Assembly (NCBI RefSeq): GCF_003853415.1 | Contig: NZ_QTPP01000007.1 | Coordinates: 62,001 to 126,000, forward strand | Length of the DNA stretch: 64,000 nt | Direction: 5' to 3' | From: Burkholderia sp. Bp9142 | Lineage (GTDB): Bacteria > Pseudomonadota > Gammaproteobacteria > Burkholderiales > Burkholderiaceae | Part shown: positions 51,396-61,276 of the stretch, one piece after another | Layout: each line of letters opens with the position of its first letter | Position numbering within the stretch: position 1 is the first letter of the stretch | Translations under genes and position numbers: made by a program | Notes under the pieces: generated by a model | The model's input: the letters and a program-made list of their open reading frames with translations, nothing else | Told to the model about the DNA's origin: nothing | Databases searched by the model: none

Positions 51396-52313
51396 ATGAC
51401 CCGACTGATCAAGCGCGCGTCCGCCGAGGCGCGCGCATTCAAAAAACGCAAGCCGTCCGCCTACAACGGTTCCGAAAAGCTCCAGCCGCCGCGCGTGAAG
51501 CGCCGCCCGGAGATCGACGAACACGACGACGTGCCCGTCCTCGATGCGCCGCGCAAGCCGCGCTTCGCGCCCGTCACGTTCTCGGAGGAGCGCGGCGTGC
51601 GCTTCCTGCACTTCGGTACCGAATGGGTGCAGGGCGCGATGCGGATTTCCAAGCCGCTTCACATCGAGCTCGAATACGCGCAGCAGATGATGGCGTGGCT
51701 GCTGTTCCTCGAAACGCCCGAGCGAATCGTCCAGCTCGGGCTCGGCACCGGCGCGCTGACCAAGTTCTCGCACCGCTTCCTGCCGCACGCGAAGGTCGAG
51801 GCGGTCGAACTGAACCCGGCCGTGATCGTCGCGGCGCGCACGATGTTCGCGCTGCCGCCCGACGACACGCGCCTCGTCGTGCACGAAGCCGACGCATGGG
51901 ATTTCGTGAACGACCCGGCCAATCGCGGCACGACGGGCGCGCTGCAGATCGACCTGTACGATGCAACCGCACGCGGCCCGGTGCTCGACAGCGTCGCGTT
52001 CTACCGCGCGGTGCGCGGCTGCCTCGCCGACGCGGGCATCGCGACGATCAACCTGTTCGGCGACCATCCGAGCTTCGTGCGCAACATGAAGCACCTGAAC
52101 GCGGCGTTCGATCATCGCGTGATCGCGCTGCCGGAAGTGCACGACGGCAACCGGATCGCGATCGCGTTCTCGGGCCCCGCGCTCGACGTGTCGTTCGCGC
52201 AGCTGGAAGCACGCGCGAAGCTGATCGAGGACACGCTGAAGCTGCCCGCGCGCAAGTGGGTGAAAGCCTTGAAAGAAACGACGGGCGCACGCGAATCCTC
52301 GTTCGCGATCTGA
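51396..52313 (+). CDS. Spermidine synthase-like protein
   Basis: A 305-residue product starts at ATG 51396; upstream in-frame sequence is antisense to the antitoxin and not conserved. The first 60 residues are Lys/Arg/Pro rich. The core is the spermidine synthase fold with ERIVQLGLGTGALTKFSHRF (AdoMet-like binding loop), VEAVELNPAVIVAARTMF and DLYDATARGPVLDSVAFY. The Asp/Tyr residues of true aminopropyl transfer are not clearly all present, so the function may be methyltransferase-like. It is single-gene by spacing. Confidence 0.82.
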   Translation: MTRLIKRASAEARAFKKRKPSAYNGSEKLQPPRVKRRPEIDEHDDVPVLDAPRKPRFAPVTFSEERGVRFLHFGTEWVQGAMRISKPLHIELEYAQQMMAWLLFLETPERIVQLGLGTGALTKFSHRFLPHAKVEAVELNPAVIVAARTMFALPPDDTRLVVHEADAWDFVNDPANRGTTGALQIDLYDATARGPVLDSVAFYRAVRGCLADAGIATINLFGDHPSFVRNMKHLNAAFDHRVIALPEVHDGNRIAIAFSGPALDVSFAQLEARAKLIEDTLKLPARKWVKALKETTGARESSFAI

Positions 52314-52511
52314 CGTGTCATGCACCGGCGGCATGCCGGTGCAACCACGCGACAAGGGGCGGATCACCTCGGGTTCGCCCCCGCTTGACCGCGTGCTCGC
52401 GGCTCCTATACTGGCGCGAAGCCAGGGGAGCCGCAGCCTACCCGTTTTGTGCTCCTCTCGGTGCCGTACCCGCTCAACAAGATCGATAACCGGGATAGAT
52501 GAGGAGACGTC

Positions 52512-52754
52512 ATGGCTCACGATGCCGACGCCAACCGGGCCGCCAAGCGCTGGCTCTGGCTGCTGGTGCTGCCGCTGATCGCGATGGTGTGGGTACCGTC
52601 GTACAGCAAGATCGAACCGCAATGGTTCGGATTTCCGTTTTTCTACTGGTACCAGCTGCTTTGGGTCTTCATCAGCGCGGTGATTACCGCGTTTGTATAT
52701 TTCAAGACCAAGAACGCGTGGAAGGCGAGCGGCCCGCAAGGAGGTGCGCGATGA
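52512..52754 (+). CDS. DUF3311 small membrane protein
   Basis: The 80-residue product has two membrane segments (residues 14-28 and 45-67) and the DUF3311 pattern FYWYQLLWVFISAVITAFVYF. Proteins of this kind are encoded directly before sodium-solute symporters of the carboxylate type and probably stabilise or regulate them. Its stop overlaps the symporter ATG by four bases (ATGA), so both are made together. Confidence 0.88.
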   Translation: MAHDADANRAAKRWLWLLVLPLIAMVWVPSYSKIEPQWFGFPFFYWYQLLWVFISAVITAFVYFKTKNAWKASGPQGGAR

Positions 52755-54301
52755 ATCTCGGCGCAACCGTCGTCTTCGTCCTGCTGTTCATCGGTGTCAC
52801 GATCATCGGTTTCCTGGCCGCGAACTGGCGGCGCGGCGATCTCGCCCACCTCGACGAATGGGGCCTCGGCGGCCGCCGCTTCGGCACGATCGTCACGTGG
52901 TTCCTGCTCGGCGGCGACCTCTACACGGCCTATACGTTCGTCGCGGTGCCCGCGCTCGTGTTCGGTGCCGGCGCGATGGGCTTCTTCGCGCTGCCGTACA
53001 CGATCCTGATCTACCCGTTCGCGTTCATCGTGTTCCCGAAGCTGTGGAGCATCGCGAAGCGCCACGGCTACGTGACGGCCGCCGACTTCGTGAACGCGCG
53101 CTACGGCAGCCGCATGCTCGCGCTCGCGATCGCGGTGACGGGCATCCTCGCGACGATGCCGTACATCGCGCTGCAGCTCGTCGGCATCGAAGTGGTGATC
53201 GGCGCGCTCGGTTTCGACACGACGGGCTTCGTCGGCGACCTGCCGCTCATCATCGCGTTCGCGATCCTCGCCGCGTACACGTACACATCGGGGCTGCGCG
53301 CGCCCGCGATGATCGCGATCGTGAAGGACATCCTGATCTACGTCACGATCGCCGCGGCGGTCATCGTGATCCCCGCGAAGCTCGGCGGCTTCGGCCACAT
53401 CTTCGCGTCGGTGCCGCCGGCGAAGCTGCTGCTGAAGGCGCCCGACGCGACGAGCCTGAACGGCTACAGCGCGTACGTGACGCTCGCGATCGGCTCGGCG
53501 CTCGCGCTGTTCCTGTATCCGCACTCGGTCACGGCGATCCTGTCGTCGTCGTCGGGCAACTCGATCCGCCGCAACATGGCGATGCTGCCCGCGTACTCGT
53601 TCGTGCTCGGCCTGCTCGCGCTGCTCGGCTACATGGCGCTCGCGGCGGGCGTGAAGGACATGCCGCAGTACGCGCCGTACTTCAAGGCGTTCGGCCCGAA
53701 CTTCGCGGTGCCCGCGCTGTTCCTCGAGTATTTCCCGTCGTGGTTCGTCGGCGTCGCGTTCGCGGCGATCGGCATCGGCGCGCTGGTGCCGGCGGCGATT
53801 ATGTCGATCGCGGCCGCGAACCTCTATACGCGCAACATCCACCGCGAGTTCGTGAACCGCAACATGACGCACGACCAGGAGACGCACGTCGCGAAGCTCA
53901 CTTCGCTGATCGTGAAGGTCGGCGCGGTCGCGTTCATCCTCGGGCTGCCGCTGACCTATGCAATCCAGCTGCAGCTGCTAGGCGGGATCTGGATCATCCA
54001 GACGCTGCCCGCGATCGTGCTCGGCCTGTACACGCGGCTGCTCGACCATCGCGGCCTGCTGATCGGCTGGGCGGCCGGCATCGTGTGCGGCACGTGGATG
54101 GCGGTCTCGCTGAAGCTGGCGAGCTCGATCTTCACGATCCACCTGTTCGGATTCGCGATTCCCGGCTACGCGGCCGTGTGGTCGCTGGTCGTGAACCTGG
54201 TGGTGGCGGTGGCGGTGAGCGTGCTGGTGCGCGTGATGGGCATGGCGCATGCGGAGGACCGCACGCGGCCGGAGGACTATCTCGACGTCGTCGAGGGGTG
54301 A
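52751..54301 (+). CDS. Sodium-solute symporter, monocarboxylate type
   Basis: A 516-residue product starts at ATG 52751. It has about 13 membrane segments and SSS-family patterns: WRRGDLAHLDEWGLGGRRFG, ATMPYIALQLVGIEVVIGAL, YTYTSGLRAPAMIAIVKD and ALFLYPHSVTAILSSSS. It resembles the MctP-type permease that takes up lactate, pyruvate or alanine, paired with a DUF3311 protein. The substrate is inferred from this pairing. A strong bidirectional hairpin follows. Confidence 0.88.
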   Translation: MNLGATVVFVLLFIGVTIIGFLAANWRRGDLAHLDEWGLGGRRFGTIVTWFLLGGDLYTAYTFVAVPALVFGAGAMGFFALPYTILIYPFAFIVFPKLWSIAKRHGYVTAADFVNARYGSRMLALAIAVTGILATMPYIALQLVGIEVVIGALGFDTTGFVGDLPLIIAFAILAAYTYTSGLRAPAMIAIVKDILIYVTIAAAVIVIPAKLGGFGHIFASVPPAKLLLKAPDATSLNGYSAYVTLAIGSALALFLYPHSVTAILSSSSGNSIRRNMAMLPAYSFVLGLLALLGYMALAAGVKDMPQYAPYFKAFGPNFAVPALFLEYFPSWFVGVAFAAIGIGALVPAAIMSIAAANLYTRNIHREFVNRNMTHDQETHVAKLTSLIVKVGAVAFILGLPLTYAIQLQLLGGIWIIQTLPAIVLGLYTRLLDHRGLLIGWAAGIVCGTWMAVSLKLASSIFTIHLFGFAIPGYAAVWSLVVNLVVAVAVSVLVRVMGMAHAEDRTRPEDYLDVVEG

Positions 54302-54340
54302 TACGGACGGCGCGGCCGCGGGCCGCGCGTCGTGCGGGAA

Positions 54341-54383
54341 GCGACAACGACGCCCGCCGCTGCGAAGCGGCGGGCGTTGTCGC
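54341..54383. terminator. Bidirectional terminator between symporter and VOC gene
   Basis: A long stem (GCGACAA...CGCCCGCCGCT / AGCGGCGGGCG...TTGTCGC) with loop GCGA and a three-base bulge lies between convergent genes. Confidence 0.65.
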
Positions 54384-54388
54384 TGGCG

Positions 54389-54844
54389 TCAGCCCTGTGC
54401 GCGTTTCGCGAGATCCTCGCGCTGCGACAGGTCCTCGACGTTGACCATCCAGTGCACGCCGAAACGATCCTTCGCCATCCCGAAGCCGAGCGCCCAGAAC
54501 GTCTTGCCGAACGGCATCGTCACTTCGCCGCCGTCGGCGAGCGCATTGAACAGCTTCTGGCCTTCCTCGACCGTCGCCGGATTCAGCGACAGCGAATAGC
54601 CGGCGTGCGTGCCGCCGCCCGGCTGGCTGCAGTCGCCGTCCGAGCACATGATCATCGAGTCGCCGATCGTGAAGCTCGCATGCATTACCTTGTCGGCCAT
54701 CTCCGGTGCCATCGGGTGATCGGGATTCGGCGGCGCATCCTTGAAGTGCATCTTGAACATCGTCTTCGCGCCGAGCGCCTTTTCATAGAACTGCAGGGCT
54801 TCTTCCGCGCGGCCGTAGAACGTCAGATACGGTTGGACTTGCAT
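54389..54844 (-). CDS. PhnB-like VOC family protein
   Basis: A 151-residue product starts at the ATG at 54842-54844 (MQVQPYLTFYGRAEEALQFYEKALG). The PhnB-like VOC pattern is clear: YLTFYGRAEEALQFYEKALGA at the start, VMHASFTIGDSMIMCSDGDC in the middle, and FALGDGG-like text followed by MPFGKTFWALGFGMAKDRFGVHWMVN at the end. Such proteins are of unknown biochemical function; some are 3-demethylubiquinone methyltransferase-like in old annotations. It is single. Confidence 0.87.
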   Translation of the reverse strand: MQVQPYLTFYGRAEEALQFYEKALGAKTMFKMHFKDAPPNPDHPMAPEMADKVMHASFTIGDSMIMCSDGDCSQPGGGTHAGYSLSLNPATVEEGQKLFNALADGGEVTMPFGKTFWALGFGMAKDRFGVHWMVNVEDLSQREDLAKRAQG

Positions 54845-54984
54845 CGTTGTCTCCTGTTGACCGGGCCGGCGTGTCGGTGCCGGCGCGGGTACTGCCAAGA
54901 TTGACCGGGACGAGCACGCCGGGATGCGGCCGGCGCACTCGTGACGTGGATTGTAGTGCGCGCGCCTGACGATGGAATGAAAAT

Positions 54985-55017
54985 AAAAACGGCCGCGAAC
55001 ACGAGGTTCGCGGCCGT
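54985..55017 (-). terminator. Terminator of the transaldolase gene
   Basis: On the minus strand a 12-bp stem ACGGCCGCGAAC / GTTCGCGGCCGT with a 5-base loop is followed by TTTTTATTTT. Confidence 0.88.
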
Positions 55018-55089
55018 TCGCGGCGCGTGCTGACGGCTGTTGTCAGGCCTGCTGACAGTTCAACTGACCGCGATGACGTGCCGTGCGGC

Positions 55090-56043
55090 TCAGCGCAGCG
55101 CGTCGATCAGCTTCTCGAGCTTCACCGCGTCGGCGGCGAACACGCGGATGCCTTCGGACAGTTTTTCCGTCGCCATCGCTTCGTCGTTCAGCTGGAAGCG
55201 GAACGAAGCCTCGTCGATCGCGACGCGCTCGGTCGGCTTGTCGTGCAGCGCGTCCGGCGACAGCTTGCGCTCGACCGTGTCGTTGCTGTCTTGCAGCGTC
55301 TGCAGCAAATCGGGGCTGATCGTCAGCAGGTCGCAGCCCGCGAGCTCGGTGATCTGGCTCGTCGTGCGGAAGCTCGCGCCCATCACTTCGGTGTTGTAGC
55401 CGAACGTCTTGTAGTACGTGTAGATGCGGCGCACCGACTGCACGCCCGGGTCGTTCGCGCCGCCGTTCTTCGTTTCATCCCAGTCGGCGCCGGCCTGCTT
55501 CTTGTACCAGTCGTAGATGCGTCCGACGAACGGCGAGATCAGTTGCGCGCCGGCTTCCGCGCACGCGGCGGCCTGAACCAGCGAGAAAAGCAGGGTCATG
55601 TTGCACTTGATCCCTTCCTTCTGCAGCACCTCGGCGGCGCGAATCCCTTCCCACGTCGACGCGAGCTTGATCAGGATGCGCTCGCGGCCGATGCCGGCGG
55701 CTTCGTACAGCTTGATCAGTTCGTGTGCCTTGTCGATCGAGCGCGTCGCGTCGAACGACAGGCGCGCATCGACCTCGGTCGACACGCGGCCCGGGATCAG
55801 CTTCAGGATCTCGGTGCCGAATGCGATCAGCAGGCGGTCGATGATGAAATCGGTGGGTTCGTTGCGGTGATCGCGGACGGTTTTCTCGAGGATCGGCTTG
55901 TAAGCGTCCTTCTGGACGGCCTTCAGGATCAGCGACGGGTTCGTGGTCGCATCCTGCGGCTTGTATTGCGCAAGCTGCTGGAAATCGCCCGTGTCGGCGA
56001 CGACGGTCGTGTACTGCTTCAGCTGGTCGAGTGCGGTAGTCAT
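55090..56043 (-). CDS. tal: Transaldolase
   Basis: The 317-residue product has the class I transaldolase barrel. Signatures: [27 protein letters not shown] at the N-terminus (read as VADTGDF and DATTNPSL), VDARLSFD, and the Schiff-base lysine K126 in [18 protein letters not shown]. It transfers a dihydroxyacetone unit between sugar phosphates in the pentose phosphate pathway. It is a single gene with its own terminator. Confidence 0.96.
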   Translation of the reverse strand: MTTALDQLKQYTTVVADTGDFQQLAQYKPQDATTNPSLILKAVQKDAYKPILEKTVRDHRNEPTDFIIDRLLIAFGTEILKLIPGRVSTEVDARLSFDATRSIDKAHELIKLYEAAGIGRERILIKLASTWEGIRAAEVLQKEGIKCNMTLLFSLVQAAACAEAGAQLISPFVGRIYDWYKKQAGADWDETKNGGANDPGVQSVRRIYTYYKTFGYNTEVMGASFRTTSQITELAGCDLLTISPDLLQTLQDSNDTVERKLSPDALHDKPTERVAIDEASFRFQLNDEAMATEKLSEGIRVFAADAVKLEKLIDALR

Positions 56044-56210
56044 GGCGATTCGGGAGGAGGGCGCGGGGCGCCGGGGTTCTCACGGGCCGCGCGAGCGCGG
56101 CAGCGAAGCGAGGCGGCGCCGGGCACCGCCTCCGAGCGGCTATTTTAGGCCCGATTCGCGTCGCGCACGTTTTGGCGTGCCGTTTGCAGTGCGCTCCCCG
56201 TCACACGGCG

Positions 56211-57422
56211 CTACGCGGGGCGCCGCGCGTTCAGGATCACCTGCGTGACGATCCCCGCGACGAGTCCCCAGAACGCCGAGCCGATCGACAGCAGCGTGAG
56301 GCCCGACGCGGTGACCATGAACGTGACGAGCGCGGCTTCGCGCTGCTTCACGTCCTGCATCGCGTTCGCGAGCCCGCTCATGATCGAGCCGAACAGTGCG
56401 AGCGCGGCGACCGACACGACGAGCGCCTTCGGCAGCGCAGCGAACAGCGCGGCGATCGTCGCGCCGAAGATCCCGGCGATCAGGTAGAACACGCCGCACC
56501 ACACGGCGGCCGTGTAGCGCTTCGCGTGATCCTCGTGCGCTTCGGGGCCCGTGCAGATCGCCGCGGTGATCGCCGCGAGATTCACGCCGTGCGAGCCGAA
56601 CGGCGCGAGCAGCAGCGAGGCGAGGCCGGTGGTCGCGATCAGCGGCGATGACGGTGTCGGGTAGCCGTCCGCGCGCAGCACCGCGATGCCCGGCACGTTC
56701 TGCGACGCCATCGCGACGACGAACAGCGGGATGCCGATGCTGACGATCGATGCGATCGAGAGCGCGGGCATCGTGAACACCGGTTGCGCGAGCGAGATGT
56801 GGAAGCGGCTGAAGTCGAGCAGGCCGAGGCCGCCGGCCACCGCGGTGCCGACGATCAGCGTCGTGACGATCGCATAGCGCGGCGCGAGCCGCTTGACGAT
56901 CAGGTAGGTGAAGAACATCGCGAGCACGAGCGCGGTCTGGAACTGCGCGGCGCGGAAGATCTCGATGCCGATCTCGAACAGGATGCCCGCGAGCAAGGCG
57001 GCCGCGATGCCGGCCGGAATGCGCCGCATCAGCGTGTCGAACAGCCCGCTCACGCCGACCGCGGTCAGCAGCAGCGCGCACACGACGAACGCGCCGATCG
57101 CCTCCGGATACGGCACGCCGGGCAGCGACGCGATCAGCAGCGCGGCGCCGGGCGTCGACCACGCGACCACGACGGGTGCACGAAAGCGCAGCGACAGGCC
57201 GATCGTCGTCAAGGCCATGCCGATCGACAGTGCCCAGATCCACGACGAGATCTGCGCGTCGGTCAGGTGCGCGGCGCGGCCGGCCTGGAACATCAGCACG
57301 AGCGAGCTCGTGTAGCCCGTCATCATCGCGACGAAGCCGGCGACGAGCGCGGAGACGGACGTATCGGTGAAAAAGCGGCGGCCGCCGGCGCCGCCAGCGC
57401 TCGCGGTGGGCGAAGGGTTCAT
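56211..57422 (-). CDS. BenE-family transporter
   Basis: The 403-residue product has about 12 membrane segments and the benzoate/H+ symporter family patterns: SALVAGFVAMMTGYTSSLVLMFQAGRAA at the start, VVVAWSTPGAALLIASLP, MASQNVPGIAVLRADGYPTP and APFGSHGVNLAAITAAICTGPEAH. It probably imports an aromatic acid with protons, but no benzoate catabolic genes are nearby, so the substrate is open. It is downstream of the MoxR/VWA pair with a 57-base gap. Confidence 0.9.
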   Translation of the reverse strand: MNPSPTASAGGAGGRRFFTDTSVSALVAGFVAMMTGYTSSLVLMFQAGRAAHLTDAQISSWIWALSIGMALTTIGLSLRFRAPVVVAWSTPGAALLIASLPGVPYPEAIGAFVVCALLLTAVGVSGLFDTLMRRIPAGIAAALLAGILFEIGIEIFRAAQFQTALVLAMFFTYLIVKRLAPRYAIVTTLIVGTAVAGGLGLLDFSRFHISLAQPVFTMPALSIASIVSIGIPLFVVAMASQNVPGIAVLRADGYPTPSSPLIATTGLASLLLAPFGSHGVNLAAITAAICTGPEAHEDHAKRYTAAVWCGVFYLIAGIFGATIAALFAALPKALVVSVAALALFGSIMSGLANAMQDVKQREAALVTFMVTASGLTLLSIGSAFWGLVAGIVTQVILNARRPA

Positions 57423-57479
57423 GCTATCTCCGGGGGGAGGCCGCGCGGACGCGGCCTTCGTGTCTGCAGGGTGGGTGCG

Positions 57480-58655
57480 TTACTTGCTGAGTGCGCGCAT
57501 CGCGGTTTCGAGGCCCGCGAGCGTGAGCGGATACATGCGCTGGCCGAGCAGGTCGCGGATCACCGCGACCGATTGCCGGTATTCCCATAGCCGCTCGGGC
57601 TCGGGGTTCAGCCATGCATGGTGGGGGAACTGGTCGGCGAGGCGGCGCAGCCAGACGGCGCCGGCTTCCGGGTTGTTGTATTCGACCGAGCCGCCGGGCT
57701 GCAGCACTTCGTACGGGCTCATCGTCGCGTCGCCGACGAAGATCAGCTTGTAGTCGGGCGTGAACTTGTGCAGCACGTCCCACGTCGCGGTGCGCTCCGA
57801 GTGACGGCGGCGGTTGTTCTTCCACAGGTGGTCGTACACGCAATTGTGGAAGTAGTAGAACTCCAGGTGCTTGAACTCGGCCTTCGCGGCCGAGAACAGT
57901 TCCTCGGTGCGCTTGATGTGGTCGTCCATCGAGCCGCCGACGTCGAGCAGCATCAGCACCTTCACGTTGTTGTGGCGCTCGGGCACCATCCGCAGGTCGA
58001 GCCAGCCGGCGTTCGCGGCCGTGCTGCGGATCGTGCCGGGCAGGTCGAGTTCCTCGGCCGCGCCTTCGCGCGCGAAGCGGCGCAGGCGCCGCAACGCGAC
58101 CTTGATGTTGCGCGTGCCGATCTCGACCGAGTCGTCGTAGTCGCGGTACGCGCGCGCCTCCCACACCTTGACCGCGGTGCGGTTGCCGTTCGACGGGCCG
58201 CCGATGCGCATGCCCTCGGGGTTGTAGCCGCCGTGCCCGAACGGCGACGTGCCGCCGGTGCCGATCCACTTGTTGCCGCCTTCGTGGCGTTCCTTCTGCT
58301 CGTCGAGCAGTGCCTTCAGGCGCTCCATCAGCTTGTCGAGGCCGCCCATCGCCTCGATCTGCGCCTTTTCCTCCGGCGACAGCTCGCGCTCGAGACGCTT
58401 CTCGAGCCAGTCGAGCGGAAGGTCGAACGCGTCGGACGGCAGCGCGGACACGCCGTGGAAATACGCGCCGAACGCCTGGTCGAACTTGTCGAAATACTGC
58501 TCGTCCTTGACGAGCGTCATGCGTGCGAGGAAGTAGAACGCGTCGATCGACGGCGAGATCAGCCCGGCCCTCAGCGATTCGAGCAGCGTCAGGTATTCCT
58601 TCACCGAGACGGGCAGCCTGGCTGCGCGCAGCGCGTAGAAGAAATTGAGCAGCAT
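57480..58655 (-). CDS. VWA-domain protein (CoxE-like)
   Basis: A 391-residue product starts at the ATG at 58653-58655 (MLLNFFYALRAARLPVS). The N-terminal half is helical with LERELSPEEKAQIEAMGGLD; the C-terminal half is a von Willebrand A domain with the metal site DVGGSMDD and a later VGDATMSPYE. Proteins of this type work with MoxR AAA+ ATPases in metallocofactor insertion or membrane complex assembly. The moxR-like gene ends 20 bases upstream. The client protein is unknown. Confidence 0.88.
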   Translation of the reverse strand: MLLNFFYALRAARLPVSVKEYLTLLESLRAGLISPSIDAFYFLARMTLVKDEQYFDKFDQAFGAYFHGVSALPSDAFDLPLDWLEKRLERELSPEEKAQIEAMGGLDKLMERLKALLDEQKERHEGGNKWIGTGGTSPFGHGGYNPEGMRIGGPSNGNRTAVKVWEARAYRDYDDSVEIGTRNIKVALRRLRRFAREGAAEELDLPGTIRSTAANAGWLDLRMVPERHNNVKVLMLLDVGGSMDDHIKRTEELFSAAKAEFKHLEFYYFHNCVYDHLWKNNRRRHSERTATWDVLHKFTPDYKLIFVGDATMSPYEVLQPGGSVEYNNPEAGAVWLRRLADQFPHHAWLNPEPERLWEYRQSVAVIRDLLGQRMYPLTLAGLETAMRALSK

Positions 58656-58675
58656 GGCCGGGCCTTCGCGGGGGG

Positions 58676-59518
<843 letters not shown>

Positions 59519-59763
59519 GGCGGCGCTCTTTCCTGATCGCAAAAAAACCCAGTATAAGTCAGAAGGGCTGTCCGGTTGGGCCGGGGCCGCGTATCGTTGC
59601 GGGGCTGCGGCGGGGCGGGCCGGGGCGCCATATGGACGCGTTCCCCGCCGACGCGGTACAATCTGGCCGTTTTTTTTGGCCTGCGTGGCGATCCGATCAG
59701 CAAAACGGCGCGGGCCGTTGCCGCTTCGGCGCCAGTTTCCCCTCAAGCTAGGTTACAAGAGCT

Positions 59764-60123
59764 ATGAACAAATTCGTCGGCAAACACGTCGTTGTCGCAG
59801 CGCTCGTGGCGCTCGCGGGCAGCGCGCAGGCGGCCGGTGTGGTCGGCAACCCGAAGGACGGGGCAGGCAAGGCCGCCATGTGCATCGGTTGCCACGGCAT
59901 CCAGGATTACCGCGCGGCGTACCCGGAGGTCTACCGGGTGCCCGTCATCGGCGGCCAGAACCAGCAATACCTCGAGAACGCGCTGAAGGCCTACCGCAAG
60001 AAGGATCGTCACTTCCCGTCGATGAACGCGATCGCCGGTTCGCTGACGGACCAGGACATCGCGGATCTGGCGGCCTACTACGCCGCCCAGAAGGCCGACA
60101 CGAAGGACAATCCCTACAAGTAA
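59764..60123 (+). CDS. c-type cytochrome
   Basis: The 119-residue product has a signal peptide (MNKFVGKHVVVAALVALAGSAQA) and one haem c site CIGCH, followed by a distal Met region HFPSMNAIAGSLTDQDI. The pattern is of cytochrome c4/c553-like class I proteins of the periplasm. It transfers single electrons in respiration. A similar gene follows after 40 bases. A TACAAT element at 59657-59662 may be part of its promoter. Confidence 0.9.
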   Translation: MNKFVGKHVVVAALVALAGSAQAAGVVGNPKDGAGKAAMCIGCHGIQDYRAAYPEVYRVPVIGGQNQQYLENALKAYRKKDRHFPSMNAIAGSLTDQDIADLAAYYAAQKADTKDNPYK

Positions 60124-60163
60124 AGCGCGCGCCGCCGATCTGACCGGCGGGACAGGAGCATTC

Positions 60164-60523
60164 ATGAACAACGCATTCAAGACGGCGGCGGTTGCACTGG
60201 CGGCCGGCCTCGCGATCGGTACCGCGCATGCGGCGGACACCACGAAGGGCAAGGAGCTGGTCGAGTCGCACAACTGCGCGGCCTGCCACGGCGCGCAGCT
60301 GAACAAGCCGATCAACGCCGAGTATCCGCGCCTCGCGGGCCAGCACGCCGACTACCTCGTGTGGGCGATGCGCCAGTACCAGATGGGGCTGACGAACCCG
60401 CTGCTCGGTCGCAACAACGCGATCATGCAGGCGCAGGTCCAGAACCTGTCGGTCAGCGACATGAAGGACATCGCGGCCTACATCGAGTCGCTGAAAGAGA
60501 CCGATCTCGTCTTCAAGAAGTAA
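60164..60523 (+). CDS. c-type cytochrome
   Basis: The 119-residue product has a signal peptide (MNNAFKTAAVALAAGLAIGTAHA) and one haem c site CAACH; the distal region IMQAQVQNLSVSDMKDIAAYIESL carries the axial Met. It is a close relative of the preceding cytochrome (same length and layout), which suggests an old tandem duplication of a half c4 cytochrome. ACAGGAG gives a good ribosome binding site. It is followed by a strong terminator. Confidence 0.9.
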   Translation: MNNAFKTAAVALAAGLAIGTAHAADTTKGKELVESHNCAACHGAQLNKPINAEYPRLAGQHADYLVWAMRQYQMGLTNPLLGRNNAIMQAQVQNLSVSDMKDIAAYIESLKETDLVFKK

Positions 60524-60557
60524 GCGCGCCCGGCCTTCCCGGTCCGTGCAGCAAGCA

Positions 60558-60584
60558 TACCCCGCCGCGGCGGGGTATTTTTTT
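60558..60584 (+). terminator. Terminator after the cytochrome pair
   Basis: TACCCCGCCGCGGCGGGGTA is a perfect 20-base palindrome followed by seven T. Confidence 0.9.
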
Positions 60585-60595
60585 GCCCGCGCCGC

Positions 60596-61030
60596 TCAGT
60601 CGCGCGACGCGCGGCGCAGGATGCGCTGCAGGTACGCGTCCGTATCGGGCGGTGTGCCGGTGCGCTGCGCTTCCCAGATCGTCTCGCCGAGGCACTCCAT
60701 GATCATGTGCTGCGCCTCGTGGGCCGAGTCGAGCTTCGCGGCCAGCTTGTCGTGCGCGGCGCGGATGCCGGGCGGCTGGTCGATCGACAGCTGCTCGCTG
60801 ATCGCGAGGTGCATCGACAGGTGCAGGAACGGGTTCGTGCGGCCTTCCTCGGGCGTGTAGTCGCGCGCGGCGGCGCCGTCGGCGTCCGCGAGGTCGTCGT
60901 GGTATTCGGGGTGCTCGACGATCCAGTCGGCTGCCATCGCTTCCAGCGGCGTCAGGATCTCGCCGGCGCGCTGCTTGCGCCAGGTCTCGGTGAAAAAGCG
61001 ACGGACTTCGTCGCGACTCGGATTGAACAT
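60596..61030 (-). CDS. DUF1841 family protein
   Basis: A 144-residue product starts at the ATG at 61028-61030 (MFNPSRDEVRRFFTETWRKQ); the upstream frame is Ala/Pro rich and not conserved. The DUF1841 pattern is seen in LTPLEAMAADWIVEHPEYH, RTNPFLHLSMHLAISEQLSIDQPPGIRAAHDKL and HEAQHMIMECLGETIWEAQRTG. It is a small helical cytosolic protein found in beta-proteobacteria. The function is unknown. Confidence 0.9.
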   Translation of the reverse strand: MFNPSRDEVRRFFTETWRKQRAGEILTPLEAMAADWIVEHPEYHDDLADADGAAARDYTPEEGRTNPFLHLSMHLAISEQLSIDQPPGIRAAHDKLAAKLDSAHEAQHMIMECLGETIWEAQRTGTPPDTDAYLQRILRRASRD

Positions 61031-61276
61031 GGTGGGGAAACGTCGTGATTCGGGCGGCGTCATGCCGCGTCGCGCATTGTACGCCGGGTCGGCGCACGGT
61101 GCTGGCGGCGGGTGGCGCGCGAGCGGGGCAGGCCCCGTGGCGCACCGCGGGCCGCGCCGGCCGGCGCCAGCCGCCGCGGCCGCGGCGCAACGCAACGGGT
61201 AAGCGCGGGGCTAGGCTGCCGGCCGGCGCGCCGCTACACTCCGACGATTCCCGTCGTCGCGCTCGCACCGTTCATC

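Noticed and set aside
59671..59678. Run of eight T between MoxR and cytochrome genes as a terminator
   Set aside because: No stable stem precedes it; only four bases (GGCC) can pair around it, so it looks like part of a promoter region.
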